Below are positions 32,217-41,690 of a stretch of DNA of 64,000 nt, piece by piece (positions within the stretch are counted from its first letter, which is position 1; each line of letters begins with the position of its first letter). The DNA is from Pelagibacterales bacterium SAG-MED28 (GTDB taxonomy: Bacteria; Pseudomonadota; Alphaproteobacteria; Pelagibacterales; Pelagibacteraceae). The DNA is taken from contig JACWDY010000002.1 in NCBI GenBank assembly GCA_014653835.1, positions 1-64,000 on the forward strand, in the 5' to 3' direction. The notes under the pieces are model-generated. The model was given only the letters and a program-made list of their open reading frames with translations. It was not told the origin of the DNA and searched no databases. Both the position numbers and the translations under genes were made by a program.

Positions 32217-33233
32217 ATGACCTTAAATGAAATAGCAAAAAGAATGTGCGCTAAAGGTAAAGGTATTTTAGCAGCAGATGAAAGCACGGGTACAATAGCC
32301 AAGAGATTTAAAAGCATAAACGTAGAAAATTTGGAGAAAAATAGATTAAATTTTCGCCAAACCTTATTTAATTCAAGTGCGATGAAAGACTATATCGGGG
32401 GTGTGATTTTATTTGATGAAACAATCAAGCAAAAAACTACATTAGGACCAACTGTACCTGAGTTAATTTCAAAGCATGGTGCAATACCAGGTATTAAAGT
32501 TGACAAGGGTGCTAAACCTTTGGCTGGGTCGATTGACGAAACTATTACTGAAGGTTTGGATGGTTTAAGGGAGAGGTTAAAGGAATATTTTGATTTAGGA
32601 GCTAGATTTACAAAATGGCGAGCTGTATATAAAATTAACGATAACTTTCCATCAATTCAGTCAATTAAATCTAACGCACACGCTTTAGCAAGATATGCTT
32701 CTTTAGTACAAGAGGCTAATATGGTTCCAATCGTTGAGCCAGAAGTTTTGATGAATGGATCACATGGAATTGAAAAGTGCTACCAAGTTACAACTGATGT
32801 TTTAAATGAGTGTTATAACGAACTTGAAATTCATAAAGTGGATTTACAGGGCACCGTACTTAAACCAAATATGATTATACCTGGTTCTGAATGTAAAGAC
32901 AAATCTAGTTCAGTAGAGATTGCAAAAAAAACTCTAGATTGTTTAAAAAAAAATGTACCAAGTGGTGTGCCAGGAATTGCATTTCTATCTGGGGGTCAGT
33001 CAGAGATTGAGTCTAGTAAGAATTTAAATGAGATTAATAAAATTAACGACAGTAATTTTTTAATTACTTTTTCATACGGTAGGGGTTTGCAGGCCAGCGC
33101 CCTAAAAGAATTTGGAAAAAAACAAGATAATATTGAAAATATTCAAAAAGCTTTTAATCATAGGGCTAAAATGAACGGCCTATCCTCTAAAGGAGAGTGG
33201 TCTGAAGACTTAGAAAAAATTTCAGCGGCTTAA
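32217..33233 (+). CDS. fba: Class I fructose-bisphosphate aldolase
   Basis: 'GKGILAADESTGTIAKRF', 'VPIVEPEVLMNGSHGIEKC', 'GTVLKPNMIIPG', 'VPGIAFLSGGQSEIE'. Confidence 0.97.
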   Translation: MTLNEIAKRMCAKGKGILAADESTGTIAKRFKSINVENLEKNRLNFRQTLFNSSAMKDYIGGVILFDETIKQKTTLGPTVPELISKHGAIPGIKVDKGAKPLAGSIDETITEGLDGLRERLKEYFDLGARFTKWRAVYKINDNFPSIQSIKSNAHALARYASLVQEANMVPIVEPEVLMNGSHGIEKCYQVTTDVLNECYNELEIHKVDLQGTVLKPNMIIPGSECKDKSSSVEIAKKTLDCLKKNVPSGVPGIAFLSGGQSEIESSKNLNEINKINDSNFLITFSYGRGLQASALKEFGKKQDNIENIQKAFNHRAKMNGLSSKGEWSEDLEKISAA

Positions 33234-33237
33234 ACCA

Positions 33238-33840
33238 TTGAAGAAGTTAGTATATTTAATTTCACCTAACAAAATAAATAATAAATTTTACTTAGATTTA
33301 GATAAAGTTTTATCCCATAAAAACGTTAGTTTTTTTCAATTAAGATTAAAAAAAATAAAAAAAAACTCTCTTTTTAAAGTTGCTAATAAAATAAAAAAAA
33401 TTACTTCAAAACATAAAGTAAAATTTATTATTAACGATAATTTTATTCTGGCAAGCAGGATTAAAGCAGATGGCTGTCATATGGGTCAAGAAGATGGATC
33501 TTTTAAAATAGCTAGGCGTGAACTCAAGAATAAAATCTTAGGAATTACTTGCCACAATTCTAAGACTTTAGCAAAAAATGCTATAATAAACAAAGCTGAC
33601 TACCTCGCTTTCGGATCATTCTATAATTCAAAACTTAAACCAAAAGCAAAAAAGACAAATTTAAATATTTTAAGATGGGCAAAAAAGAATATCAAAAAAC
33701 CGATTGTGGTAATTGGAGGTATTAATAACTTAAACTATAAAAAATTAATAAATTCTGGGGCTAAATATATTGCAATATCGAGTTTTATTTGGGATAACCC
33801 AAATTTAAAGCCTGAACTTGCGATTAAAAAATTTAGATGA
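33238..33840 (+). CDS. thiE: Thiamine-phosphate synthase-like (ThiE/TenI family)
   Basis: 'FFQLRLKK', 'FIINDNFILASRIKADGCHMGQEDGS', 'GITCHNSKTLAKNAIINKADYLAFGSFY', 'PIVVIGGIN'; TTG start. Confidence 0.82.
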   Translation: MKKLVYLISPNKINNKFYLDLDKVLSHKNVSFFQLRLKKIKKNSLFKVANKIKKITSKHKVKFIINDNFILASRIKADGCHMGQEDGSFKIARRELKNKILGITCHNSKTLAKNAIINKADYLAFGSFYNSKLKPKAKKTNLNILRWAKKNIKKPIVVIGGINNLNYKKLINSGAKYIAISSFIWDNPNLKPELAIKKFR

Positions 33841-34400
33841 AAATAACAGCTATTGAAATAAAACCTGGTATGATCATAGAGCACAAAAATGATTTTTGGA
33901 AAGTTTTAAAAACTCAACATGTTAAACCTGGAAAAGGTGGCGCTTTTAATCAAGTAGAATTTAAGAGTGTTATAAAGGGAACAAAGTTAAATGAAAGATT
34001 TAGATCAAGTGAGACAGTTGAAAAAGCTGAAGTTGATGAAAAAAAATTTAGCTTTTTATATATAGATGGTGAAAATTGTCACTTTATGGATAATAAGACT
34101 TTTGAACAAGTAGAAATACCTAAATCGATAACTGGAGAACAGTATAAACTATTGAAAGAAAATTTAGAAGTTACAATTTCGTTTATGGAAGAAAAACCAA
34201 TTTCAATAGAACTTCCAAACAATATAGAATGTAAAATTGAAACAACTGATGCAGCTATTAAAAATCAGACTGCTTCTTCTTCATATAAACCTGCTTTATT
34301 AGATTGTGGTATTAAAATTGATGTACCGCCCTTCATTGAAAGTGGAGAGAAAATTATTATAGATACTCGGACATTAGAGTACGTAAAAAGAGTAAATTAA
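33837..34400 (+). CDS. efp: Elongation factor P
   Basis: 'IKPGMIIEHKNDFWKVLKTQHVKPGKGGAFNQVEFKSVIKGTK'. Confidence 0.97.
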   Translation: MKITAIEIKPGMIIEHKNDFWKVLKTQHVKPGKGGAFNQVEFKSVIKGTKLNERFRSSETVEKAEVDEKKFSFLYIDGENCHFMDNKTFEQVEIPKSITGEQYKLLKENLEVTISFMEEKPISIELPNNIECKIETTDAAIKNQTASSSYKPALLDCGIKIDVPPFIESGEKIIIDTRTLEYVKRVN

Positions 34401-35200
34401 TGAGGTTAAACTCTCCTCAAATTAATTTAATTACTAAAGCATGCATGAAGGCGTCTAGATCTTTAATAAGAGATTTTGGAGAAATTGAAAATTTACAGGT
34501 TTCAACAAAAGGCCCTGGTGATTTTGTTACATCAGCTGACAAAAGAACTGAAAAGATATTAATGGATGAATTGCAAAGAGCACACCCTGAATACGGAATT
34601 ATTACCGAAGAAACTGGAGTAATTAATAAAACAAACTTAAAAAATAGATGGATTATTGATCCAATAGACGGGACAATGAATTTTTTAAACGGTATACCTC
34701 AATTTGCAATTTCTATTGGATATGAGGAGGATGGTGAAGTTAAATGTGGAGTAATATTTAACCCTATTACTAATGAGATGTTCTGTGCTGAAAAAGGAAA
34801 TGGAGCATATCTAAATAATTCTAGAATAAGAGTATCAAATAAAAAAAAAATTATAGATTCATTGCTTGTGACGGGTGGTCCTAAAGGGGCGAGTAAAATT
34901 AAAGATAAAATCTTTTCAGAATATATAAATATTTCAAATAATGTTTCTAATGTTCGAAAATTTGGAAGTGCCGCCTTAGATATGGCATATGTTGCATGTG
35001 GAAGATTTGACGGATATTGGCAAAGAGAACTAAATTATTGGGATATAGCTGCAGGTATAATAATCTTAAAAGAGGCAGGTGGACTTGTTAATTTTTTTGA
35101 AGAGGATATACAACCATCTTTAAAAAAGAATATTATAGCTACTAATAGCAATATTCATGAGGAATTAAGAGGCCTTATTAATAAAAAAGATATTGAGTAA
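34400..35200 (+). CDS. suhB: Inositol monophosphatase family protein
   Basis: 'PGDFVTSADKRTEKIL', 'GIITEETG', 'RWIIDPIDGTMNFLNGIPQFAISIG', 'YWQRELNYWDIAAG'. Confidence 0.95.
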   Translation: MRLNSPQINLITKACMKASRSLIRDFGEIENLQVSTKGPGDFVTSADKRTEKILMDELQRAHPEYGIITEETGVINKTNLKNRWIIDPIDGTMNFLNGIPQFAISIGYEEDGEVKCGVIFNPITNEMFCAEKGNGAYLNNSRIRVSNKKKIIDSLLVTGGPKGASKIKDKIFSEYINISNNVSNVRKFGSAALDMAYVACGRFDGYWQRELNYWDIAAGIIILKEAGGLVNFFEEDIQPSLKKNIIATNSNIHEELRGLINKKDIE

Positions 35201-35228
35201 AAACATTTATTAATATAAAACTCCGTTC

Positions 35229-35453
35229 ATGAAAAAAAAAACACACCCAGATTATCACAAAATTAAAGTTGTAATGACTGATGGGACTGAATTCGAGACT
35301 CGATCGACTTGGGGTAAAGAAAATGATATTTTAAAATTAGATATTGATCCAAAGTCACACTTCGCTTGGACTGGTGGAACTCAGAAAATTTTAGATAAGG
35401 GTAGAGTGAGTAAATATAATAAAAAGTTTAGCAACCTTAGATCAAAAAAATAA
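35229..35453 (+). CDS. rpmE: 50S ribosomal protein bL31
   Basis: '[31 protein letters not shown]...[13 protein letters not shown]'. Confidence 0.95.
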   Translation: MKKKTHPDYHKIKVVMTDGTEFETRSTWGKENDILKLDIDPKSHFAWTGGTQKILDKGRVSKYNKKFSNLRSKK

Positions 35454-35456
35454 ATT

Positions 35457-36041
35457 ATGACCAAAACTCCATTTATGCCAAAAGCAACAGCTGTTTGGCT
35501 AGTTGAAAATACAACACTAACATTTAAACAAATTGCTGAATTTTGTAATTTACATGAATTGGAAATAAAAGGCATAGCTGATGGAGATGTTGCCAGAGGA
35601 ATAAAAGCTTATAATCCAATTTTAGCAGGACAATTATCAAGAGAAGAAATTGAAACATGTTCAAAAAATACTGAGAAAAAACTCGAATTATTAAAAAAGA
35701 TTGAAGAAGTCGAGGTAAAAGAGAGAAAAAGACCTAAGTATACCCCGCTGTCAAAAAGACAAGATAGACCAGATGCAATTTTATGGCTATGCAAGAATGC
35801 ATCTGAGTTAAAGGATGGACAAATTTCAAAACTTGTGGGAAGCACAAAAAGTACTGTTTCGCTTATTAGAAAAAGAAGTTATTGGAATTTCTCAAACCTA
35901 AAACCTAGAGATCCTGTTATCTTGTCATTATGCTCGCAAGAGTCATTCCAGAAAGCTTTGGAAAAAGCTAAAAGAAGAGTTGAAAGAGAGAAAAAAGCTA
36001 AAATTAGAGAGGAAAAAAAAGCTCAAACTGCTTCTCTCTAG
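35457..36041 (+). CDS. DUF1013 family protein (TrcR-type cell-cycle transcriptional regulator)
   Basis: 'PFMPKATAVWLVENTTLTFKQIAEFCNLHELEIKGIADGDVARGIKAYNPI', typical of alphaproteobacterial DUF1013 proteins. Confidence 0.9.
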   Translation: MTKTPFMPKATAVWLVENTTLTFKQIAEFCNLHELEIKGIADGDVARGIKAYNPILAGQLSREEIETCSKNTEKKLELLKKIEEVEVKERKRPKYTPLSKRQDRPDAILWLCKNASELKDGQISKLVGSTKSTVSLIRKRSYWNFSNLKPRDPVILSLCSQESFQKALEKAKRRVEREKKAKIREEKKAQTASL

Positions 36042-36092
36042 ACAAACAGATATTCTGATGATAACTACCAAGAAAATTAACTGGAGGTTTTT

Positions 36093-36287
36093 ATTAAAAT
36101 AGACGTCAAAGATAATAACGTGGAGCAAGCAATTAGAGTTCTCAAAAGAAAGCTTCAAAAAGAAGGTTTTTTTAAAGTAATGAAGATGAAAAGCACTTAC
36201 GAGAAACCATCAGAAAAAAAAAAGAGAGTTCAAACAGAAAATAGTAAAAGAATAAAAAAACTCCAAAAACTTAAAAATAGGTACTAA
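36093..36287 (+). CDS. rpsU: 30S ribosomal protein bS21, apparent ATT start codon
   Basis: Not in ORF track. Translation from ATT 36093: (M)KIDVKDNNVEQAIRVLKRKLQKEGFFKVMKMKSTYEKPSEKKKRVQTENSKRIKKLQKLKNRY-stop. GGAGG Shine-Dalgarno at 36083-36087, 5 nt upstream of the ATT. Confidence 0.9.
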   Translation: MKIDVKDNNVEQAIRVLKRKLQKEGFFKVMKMKSTYEKPSEKKKRVQTENSKRIKKLQKLKNRY

Positions 36288-36313
36288 AAATTATACAAAT
36301 GAGAGGATTAAAA

Positions 36314-36517
36314 ATGCCATCTGGTAAAGTAAAATGGTTTAACGCCAAAAAAGGTTATGGATTTATTACTGATAATGAGACACGAAAAGACATTTTTCTT
36401 CATGTATCCGCATTAGAAGAATCTAAATTAAGAGTTCTTAAAGAAGAACAAACAATAGTTTACGACATAAAAGAAGAAAGAGACAAACTTCAGGCTATTA
36501 ATATTAAAAAAAAATAA
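36314..36517 (+). CDS. Cold-shock DNA/RNA-binding protein
   Basis: 'MPSGKVKWFNAKKGYGFITDNETRKDIFLHVSALE' (CSD RNP1-like); internal ATG chosen over the track start at 36299. Confidence 0.95.
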   Translation: MPSGKVKWFNAKKGYGFITDNETRKDIFLHVSALEESKLRVLKEEQTIVYDIKEERDKLQAINIKKK

Positions 36518-36522
36518 TTTAT

Positions 36523-36599
<77 letters not shown>

Positions 36600-36601
36600 A
36601 A

Positions 36602-38425
36602 ATGACAGATATAATCAGAAATATAACTATTATAGCGCATGTTGATCATGGAAAAACTACTTTGATCGATAGCTTGATGAAGCAAAGTGGAACTTTTAGA
36701 GAAAATGAAAATGTTGAGGAACGGGTCATGGACTCGGGAGAGTTAGAAAAAGAGAGAGGTATCACAATTCTTGCTAAACCTACTTCTATTGATTGGAAAA
36801 ACTCAAGAGTAAATATTATTGACACGCCTGGCCACAGAGATTTTGCTGCAGAGGTTGAAAGAGTATTGCACATGGCAGATGGAGCTTTATTATTAATAGA
36901 CTCTGCAGAAGGTGTAATGCCTCAAACTAAATTTGTTTTGTCTAAAGCCTTAAAACAGGGTTTAAAACCTATAGTAATAATTAATAAACTGGACAAGCCT
37001 GATCAAAGAGCAAATGAGGTATTAGATGAAACTTTTGATTTATTTGTAAGTCTTGATGCTAATGAAGAACAATTAGATTTTCCAGTTTTGTACGCAAGTG
37101 GTAGATCAGGTTGGGCTTCTAAAGAAATAAATGGCCCAAGAGAAGATCTTCATCCCTTATTAAATCTGATAGTTGATCATGTAAAACCTAAAACTTTTGA
37201 TAAAACAAAACCCTTCGCTATGCTTTCTACACTTCTTTATGCAGACAGTTTTTTAGGAAGAAGTTTAGTAGGTAGAATTGCTCAAGGTACTGCTAAAGCA
37301 AATCAACAAATAAAAGCGATAAATCTTAATGGAGAAAAAATCGATGAGGGAAGACTTACAAAAATTTTTAGATATGAAGGAACAAAAAAAGTTCCAATAG
37401 ATGAAGGTGTAGCTGGGGATATAGTAATTATTGCCGGATTAGAAAAAGCAAATGTTACTGATACTATATGTGATTTAGAGATTAATAATCCAATTAATGC
37501 AACACCGATTGATCCTCCTACTATGTCTATTACTATTACAGTAAATAGTTCACCATTAGCAGGAACGGAAGGGAAAAAATTAACAAGTACTCAAATCAGA
37601 GATCGTTTAATCTCAGAGGCTGAAAATAACGTAGGCATTAACTTTGAGGAAAATAAAAATAAGGATGCTTTCGTTATAAGTGGCAGAGGAGAATTGATGC
37701 TAGAAATTCTTTTAACCCAGATGAGAAGAGAGGGTTTTGAAATGACAGTAAGCCCGCCAAAAGTTTTAATTAAAAATGACGACCAGGGTAATAAGCTTGA
37801 ACCTATTGAAGAAATAACAATGGATTTAGACGAGGAGTACTCATCTAAAATAATTGACTCAATGAATAGAAGAAAAGGTAAACTTATTGATCTTAAAGAT
37901 ACAGGTAAAAATAAAAAAAGGTTGATTTTTCATGCTCCAACTAGAGGGTTAATGGGTTACACAAGTAGATTCTTAACTTTAACTAAAGGAACCGGAGTAA
38001 TTAATAGAATTTTTCACTCTTATGGAGAATACACTGGTGATATGGAGGGAAGAAGAAACGGTGCGTTGATTTCTATGGAAAACGGTAAAGCAGTAGCGTT
38101 CGCGATTTTTAATTTACAAGCTCGTGGTGAAATGTTTGTTACTCATAACGATCCTGTTTATGAAGGAATGATTGTTGGTCTCTCATCAAAAAGTGGTGAC
38201 CTTGAGATAAACGTTTTAAAGGGTAAAAAACTCACAAATATGAGGACTCAAGGTACAGATGAGAATGTTGTTTTAACTCCAATCAGAAAAATGGCAATTG
38301 CTGAGCAATTAAGTATGCTTAATACTGATGAGGCTTTAGAAATAACTCCAAAGTCCTGTAGACTAAGAAAATTAGTTTTAGACCCTCATGAAAGAAAAAG
38401 ACAATCAAGAGCTAAGGCCTCCTGA
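36602..38425 (+). CDS. typA: GTPase TypA/BipA
   Basis: 'IRNITIIAHVDHGKTTLIDSLMKQSGTFRENENVEERVMDSGELEKERGITILAK'. Confidence 0.97.
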   Translation: MTDIIRNITIIAHVDHGKTTLIDSLMKQSGTFRENENVEERVMDSGELEKERGITILAKPTSIDWKNSRVNIIDTPGHRDFAAEVERVLHMADGALLLIDSAEGVMPQTKFVLSKALKQGLKPIVIINKLDKPDQRANEVLDETFDLFVSLDANEEQLDFPVLYASGRSGWASKEINGPREDLHPLLNLIVDHVKPKTFDKTKPFAMLSTLLYADSFLGRSLVGRIAQGTAKANQQIKAINLNGEKIDEGRLTKIFRYEGTKKVPIDEGVAGDIVIIAGLEKANVTDTICDLEINNPINATPIDPPTMSITITVNSSPLAGTEGKKLTSTQIRDRLISEAENNVGINFEENKNKDAFVISGRGELMLEILLTQMRREGFEMTVSPPKVLIKNDDQGNKLEPIEEITMDLDEEYSSKIIDSMNRRKGKLIDLKDTGKNKKRLIFHAPTRGLMGYTSRFLTLTKGTGVINRIFHSYGEYTGDMEGRRNGALISMENGKAVAFAIFNLQARGEMFVTHNDPVYEGMIVGLSSKSGDLEINVLKGKKLTNMRTQGTDENVVLTPIRKMAIAEQLSMLNTDEALEITPKSCRLRKLVLDPHERKRQSRAKAS

Positions 38426-38428
38426 TTT

Positions 38429-39472
38429 TTATTTAAATTTTAAATAAATTTTTAAAATTAAATATATAAAGAACCCCTTAATTCCCTTGTAGCCAAGATA
38501 TCTAAAAATTTTTATCGAATAATTACTCCAATATTTTTTATAATTTTCTTCACCGATCCCAAAATCAAATACCTTCAGATTATTTTCTTTTGTCCAATTT
38601 ATGAGATAATGAATTAAAATTTTTCCTGGAGAATAAAAATTAAACTCTTCATTGAATATTACTGGAATAAGATAATAAAATCTCTTATTTTCCACAATTC
38701 CTATACTTCCTGCTATCGTTTTATCGTTAACTTGAAGTAATCCAGCAACTAATTTTTCCGGGCATAAACCGCATAATTTTTTATAAAAATTTATTAAATT
38801 TTTGTCTATAGAATTCGAGATTTTCTTTTTTTCAAGGGAAGAATTTTTTTTTGTTAATATTTTACCAATTAAATCTTTTTCTTTTTCTAAAGAAAATAAT
38901 TTAAAAACGACTTTATTTTTTTCTAATAATTTTCTTTTTGTACGCCTTAATTCTGAAGAAAATTTTTTATTCTCTATCAAAGATAGATAATCCTCTGCTT
39001 CAGTATTAAGTTTAGCTTGATAAACTTTTGAATAATAACTATTGTGAATAAATTGAATAAAAGGGTTAAGAGTTTTTTCAATATATTCTGGTTGCTTATT
39101 TAAAAAAATAATATCGTAATCTTTTATTTCATCTAAAATATCATTCCAAATTAATTTAAAGTCTTTTTCACTAAACAAATTTTGATTAGTAATAATGGGG
39201 CAACAATAATCAGATTGACTAGTACCAATCCACTGTAAAATTTTAATTCGATTGTACGTTCTTATTTCAAGCGGAAAAATTGCAATGGGTTTATTATTAT
39301 CATATAAAACAACAATTTTTATTTTGTTTATGTTGAAAATCTCAATTATAGTTTTTATGAAAATATATTTTTGAAAGAAATAAAACACTCCCTCATTTTC
39401 CAAATTTTTCCAGTCTTTTATTAACTTGTTTTCAAGTTGGTTAAAAATTGTAAAAGTTAAATTTTTTTCCAT
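38429..39472 (-). CDS. GNAT/FemAB-like acyl/aminoacyl transferase
   Basis: 'KFSSELRRTKRKLLEKNKVVFKLF' and 'GLLQVNDKTIAGSIGIVENKRFYYLIPVIFNEEFNFYSPGKILIHYLINWTKENNLKVFDFGIGEENYKKYWS', a CelD/BcsL-FemAB type pattern. Confidence 0.75.
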   Translation of the reverse strand: MEKNLTFTIFNQLENKLIKDWKNLENEGVFYFFQKYIFIKTIIEIFNINKIKIVVLYDNNKPIAIFPLEIRTYNRIKILQWIGTSQSDYCCPIITNQNLFSEKDFKLIWNDILDEIKDYDIIFLNKQPEYIEKTLNPFIQFIHNSYYSKVYQAKLNTEAEDYLSLIENKKFSSELRRTKRKLLEKNKVVFKLFSLEKEKDLIGKILTKKNSSLEKKKISNSIDKNLINFYKKLCGLCPEKLVAGLLQVNDKTIAGSIGIVENKRFYYLIPVIFNEEFNFYSPGKILIHYLINWTKENNLKVFDFGIGEENYKKYWSNYSIKIFRYLGYKGIKGFFIYLILKIYLKFK

Positions 39473-39976
39473 TTAATCAAAAGCTCTTAATTCATGTTTA
39501 AAACTAAATCCTGCCTTTAAAATTGCTTTTTTACTTTTTTTGTTTGATTTTAAAACGTAAATTAAAATATTTTTGTTTTTAAATTTGTCTCTCACAAGTT
39601 TTAATAATTTTGTATAGTAACCTTTGTTTCTATATTGTTGTAAAGTTCTAAAGTCAAAAATAACTAATTTATTTAAAACATTTAATTGACGGTTCACTTC
39701 AGTTATCTCCCATTTTTTTCCACGAAAAAGCCAACCGCTTGAAACTAAATTATTATTAATACTTAATGTTAAAAAAATACAATTGTTCTTAAATCTTTTT
39801 TTTTTATCTTTATGAATTTTAAAATAATTTGATACTTCTTTTTTTTTTATAGTCGATAAATTTCTATAAATCTTAAATTTATACTTTTTGGCATATCTAA
39901 AAGATGAAGATGAATTTTTTTCGTAAATTTCAACTGTTTGGAAATAGCAAAGAAATTTTTTTAAATATTTATACAT
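39473..39976 (-). CDS. GNAT-like acetyltransferase
   Basis: 'LVIFDFRTLQQYRNKGYYTKLLKLVRDKFKNKNILIYVLKSNKKSKKAILKAGFSF', a GNAT acyl-CoA motif A-like region. Confidence 0.65.
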   Translation of the reverse strand: MYKYLKKFLCYFQTVEIYEKNSSSSFRYAKKYKFKIYRNLSTIKKKEVSNYFKIHKDKKKRFKNNCIFLTLSINNNLVSSGWLFRGKKWEITEVNRQLNVLNKLVIFDFRTLQQYRNKGYYTKLLKLVRDKFKNKNILIYVLKSNKKSKKAILKAGFSFKHELRAFD

Positions 39977-39977
39977 G

Positions 39978-40874
39978 TTATTGATACCACATTATTTTTT
40001 TTAAAATAAAAAGTGGTGTAAATAGTAGTATGTAATTCTTAAAATGCTTGATTAAATATGAACTCTTTAAAAAAAATTTTAATGTATGAAAAAAATTTTT
40101 ATTAAATTTAATATTTACAAATTCTCTATTATGAATACGAGTCATAAATTGCTTTTCTTGTAACTTATTTAAAACCTCTTTATTTAATTGTAACCAATTT
40201 TTCATCTCTTCAATCTCTTTTTTTGTATTTTTTAATGATAGATTTTCTCCGTGGACTCTGTAAGTTGCTACAGGCTCTTGAACAGTTTCAAATTCACAAA
40301 TTTTGGAAAGTTTAATGAATAAGTCAAAATCGCCAATATGATTGTAACTACTCTCAAATTTTATATTATTTTGAATTAGTATTTTTTTTCTTATGACTGT
40401 AGTAATTACTCCGATTTTATAATCTGAAAAAATATTATTAAATATTTTTCCTTTTAATAATTTTTTTTTTGAAAAAATTTTTTTTTTTCTTAATTTTTCA
40501 TTAAGTATCCACAAATTTCCATAAACAACCCCTACATGTTTATTTTCAAAAAGTTTGATTTGTTTTTCTAATTTGTCTTTTTCCCAAAAATCGTCTGCAT
40601 CGATAAAAGCAATATAATCGCCGTTGCATTTTTTAACAGCTAAATTTCGGGCTTCGTACAACGATGTATGTTCTTTTGATTGAAAATATTTTAATTTTTT
40701 GGATTTATAAGTGTCAAATATTTTTTTGCTTCTATCATTTGATTTATTATCCCAAAAAATCAATTCCCAATTATAATAGCTTTGATTTATAACAGTTTCT
40801 AATGCATCTTTAAGATATTTTTCACCGTTATAGCAATTAAGAATTATACTAACCAGTTCTTGTTTTTCTCTCAT
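39978..40874 (-). CDS. Family 2 glycosyltransferase
   Basis: 'VSIILNCYNGEKYLKDALETVINQSYYNWELIFWDNKSNDRS', 'YIAFIDADDFWEKDKLEKQI'. Confidence 0.95.
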   Translation of the reverse strand: MREKQELVSIILNCYNGEKYLKDALETVINQSYYNWELIFWDNKSNDRSKKIFDTYKSKKLKYFQSKEHTSLYEARNLAVKKCNGDYIAFIDADDFWEKDKLEKQIKLFENKHVGVVYGNLWILNEKLRKKKIFSKKKLLKGKIFNNIFSDYKIGVITTVIRKKILIQNNIKFESSYNHIGDFDLFIKLSKICEFETVQEPVATYRVHGENLSLKNTKKEIEEMKNWLQLNKEVLNKLQEKQFMTRIHNREFVNIKFNKNFFHTLKFFLKSSYLIKHFKNYILLFTPLFILKKIMWYQ

Positions 40875-40931
40875 TTTTAAAAATTAATTTATTATCTATG
40901 AATGATATATTATAATTTAGTATAAAAAATT

Positions 40932-41690
40932 ATGAATTTTTTTAAAAGAAATACAGGTCTACTGTTAAGATTTGACGATATTGCGCCTAATATGAATTGG
41001 GAAATAATGGATAAATGCGAAAAATTATTTTTGGATTATAATATTAAGCCGATATTAGGCATTATTCCAAATAACGAAGATGAAGAACTGTTAGCTTTTC
41101 CTAAAAAAGAAAATTTTTGGGAAAAAGTTAAACAATGGCAATCACTTGGTTGGGAAATTGCTATTCATGGCTATAATCACAAATATAGCTCTGTTACAAA
41201 AAAAAAAGATTACTTTAATTATGGCGGAAGATCTGAATTTTTTGGATATTCTTTAGAAGATCAAACATTGAAATTAAAAAAAAGCATAAAAATTTTTAAA
41301 GAAAATAATGTTAATGTTAGAAGTTTTTTTGCGCCAAACCACACTTATGATCTTAACACTTTTAAAGCTTTAAAAGCTAATGGCATTTTTAACGTAATTG
41401 ATGGATATGGTCTTTTTCCTTATAATAAATACGGAATAAATTTTATACCTCAATTATTTTTTAAAAATATAATACTACCTTTTGGAATTCAATCTACTCA
41501 GATTCATGTAAACTATTGGAATATTAAAAAATATAAAGATTTTGAGACTTTTATCGAAAAAAATCATAGAAAAATAATTAACTATAATTTTGCTTTATCA
41601 AAAATAAACAATAATTTAGGAAATTTAATTTTAAGATTATTTTCTGAATATCTTTTAAAATTTTATAGATTTGTAAGAGTTAAATTTTAA
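40932..41690 (+). CDS. DUF2334/NodB-like polysaccharide deacetylase family protein
   Basis: 'LLLRFDDIAPNMNWEIMDKCEKLF..IKPILGIIP', 'GWEIAIHGYNHKY', 'VRSFFAPNHTYDLNTFKALKANGI'. Confidence 0.8.
   Translation: MNFFKRNTGLLLRFDDIAPNMNWEIMDKCEKLFLDYNIKPILGIIPNNEDEELLAFPKKENFWEKVKQWQSLGWEIAIHGYNHKYSSVTKKKDYFNYGGRSEFFGYSLEDQTLKLKKSIKIFKENNVNVRSFFAPNHTYDLNTFKALKANGIFNVIDGYGLFPYNKYGINFIPQLFFKNIILPFGIQSTQIHVNYWNIKKYKDFETFIEKNHRKIINYNFALSKINNNLGNLILRLFSEYLLKFYRFVRVKF

Noticed and set aside
38428-38448. AT-only inverted repeat TTTATTTAA-ATT-TTAAATAAA between convergent typA and the 38429 gene
   Set aside because: Could be a weak bidirectional terminator, but all-AT palindromes are expected by chance in such AT-rich DNA and it overlaps the 38429 gene's coding end.
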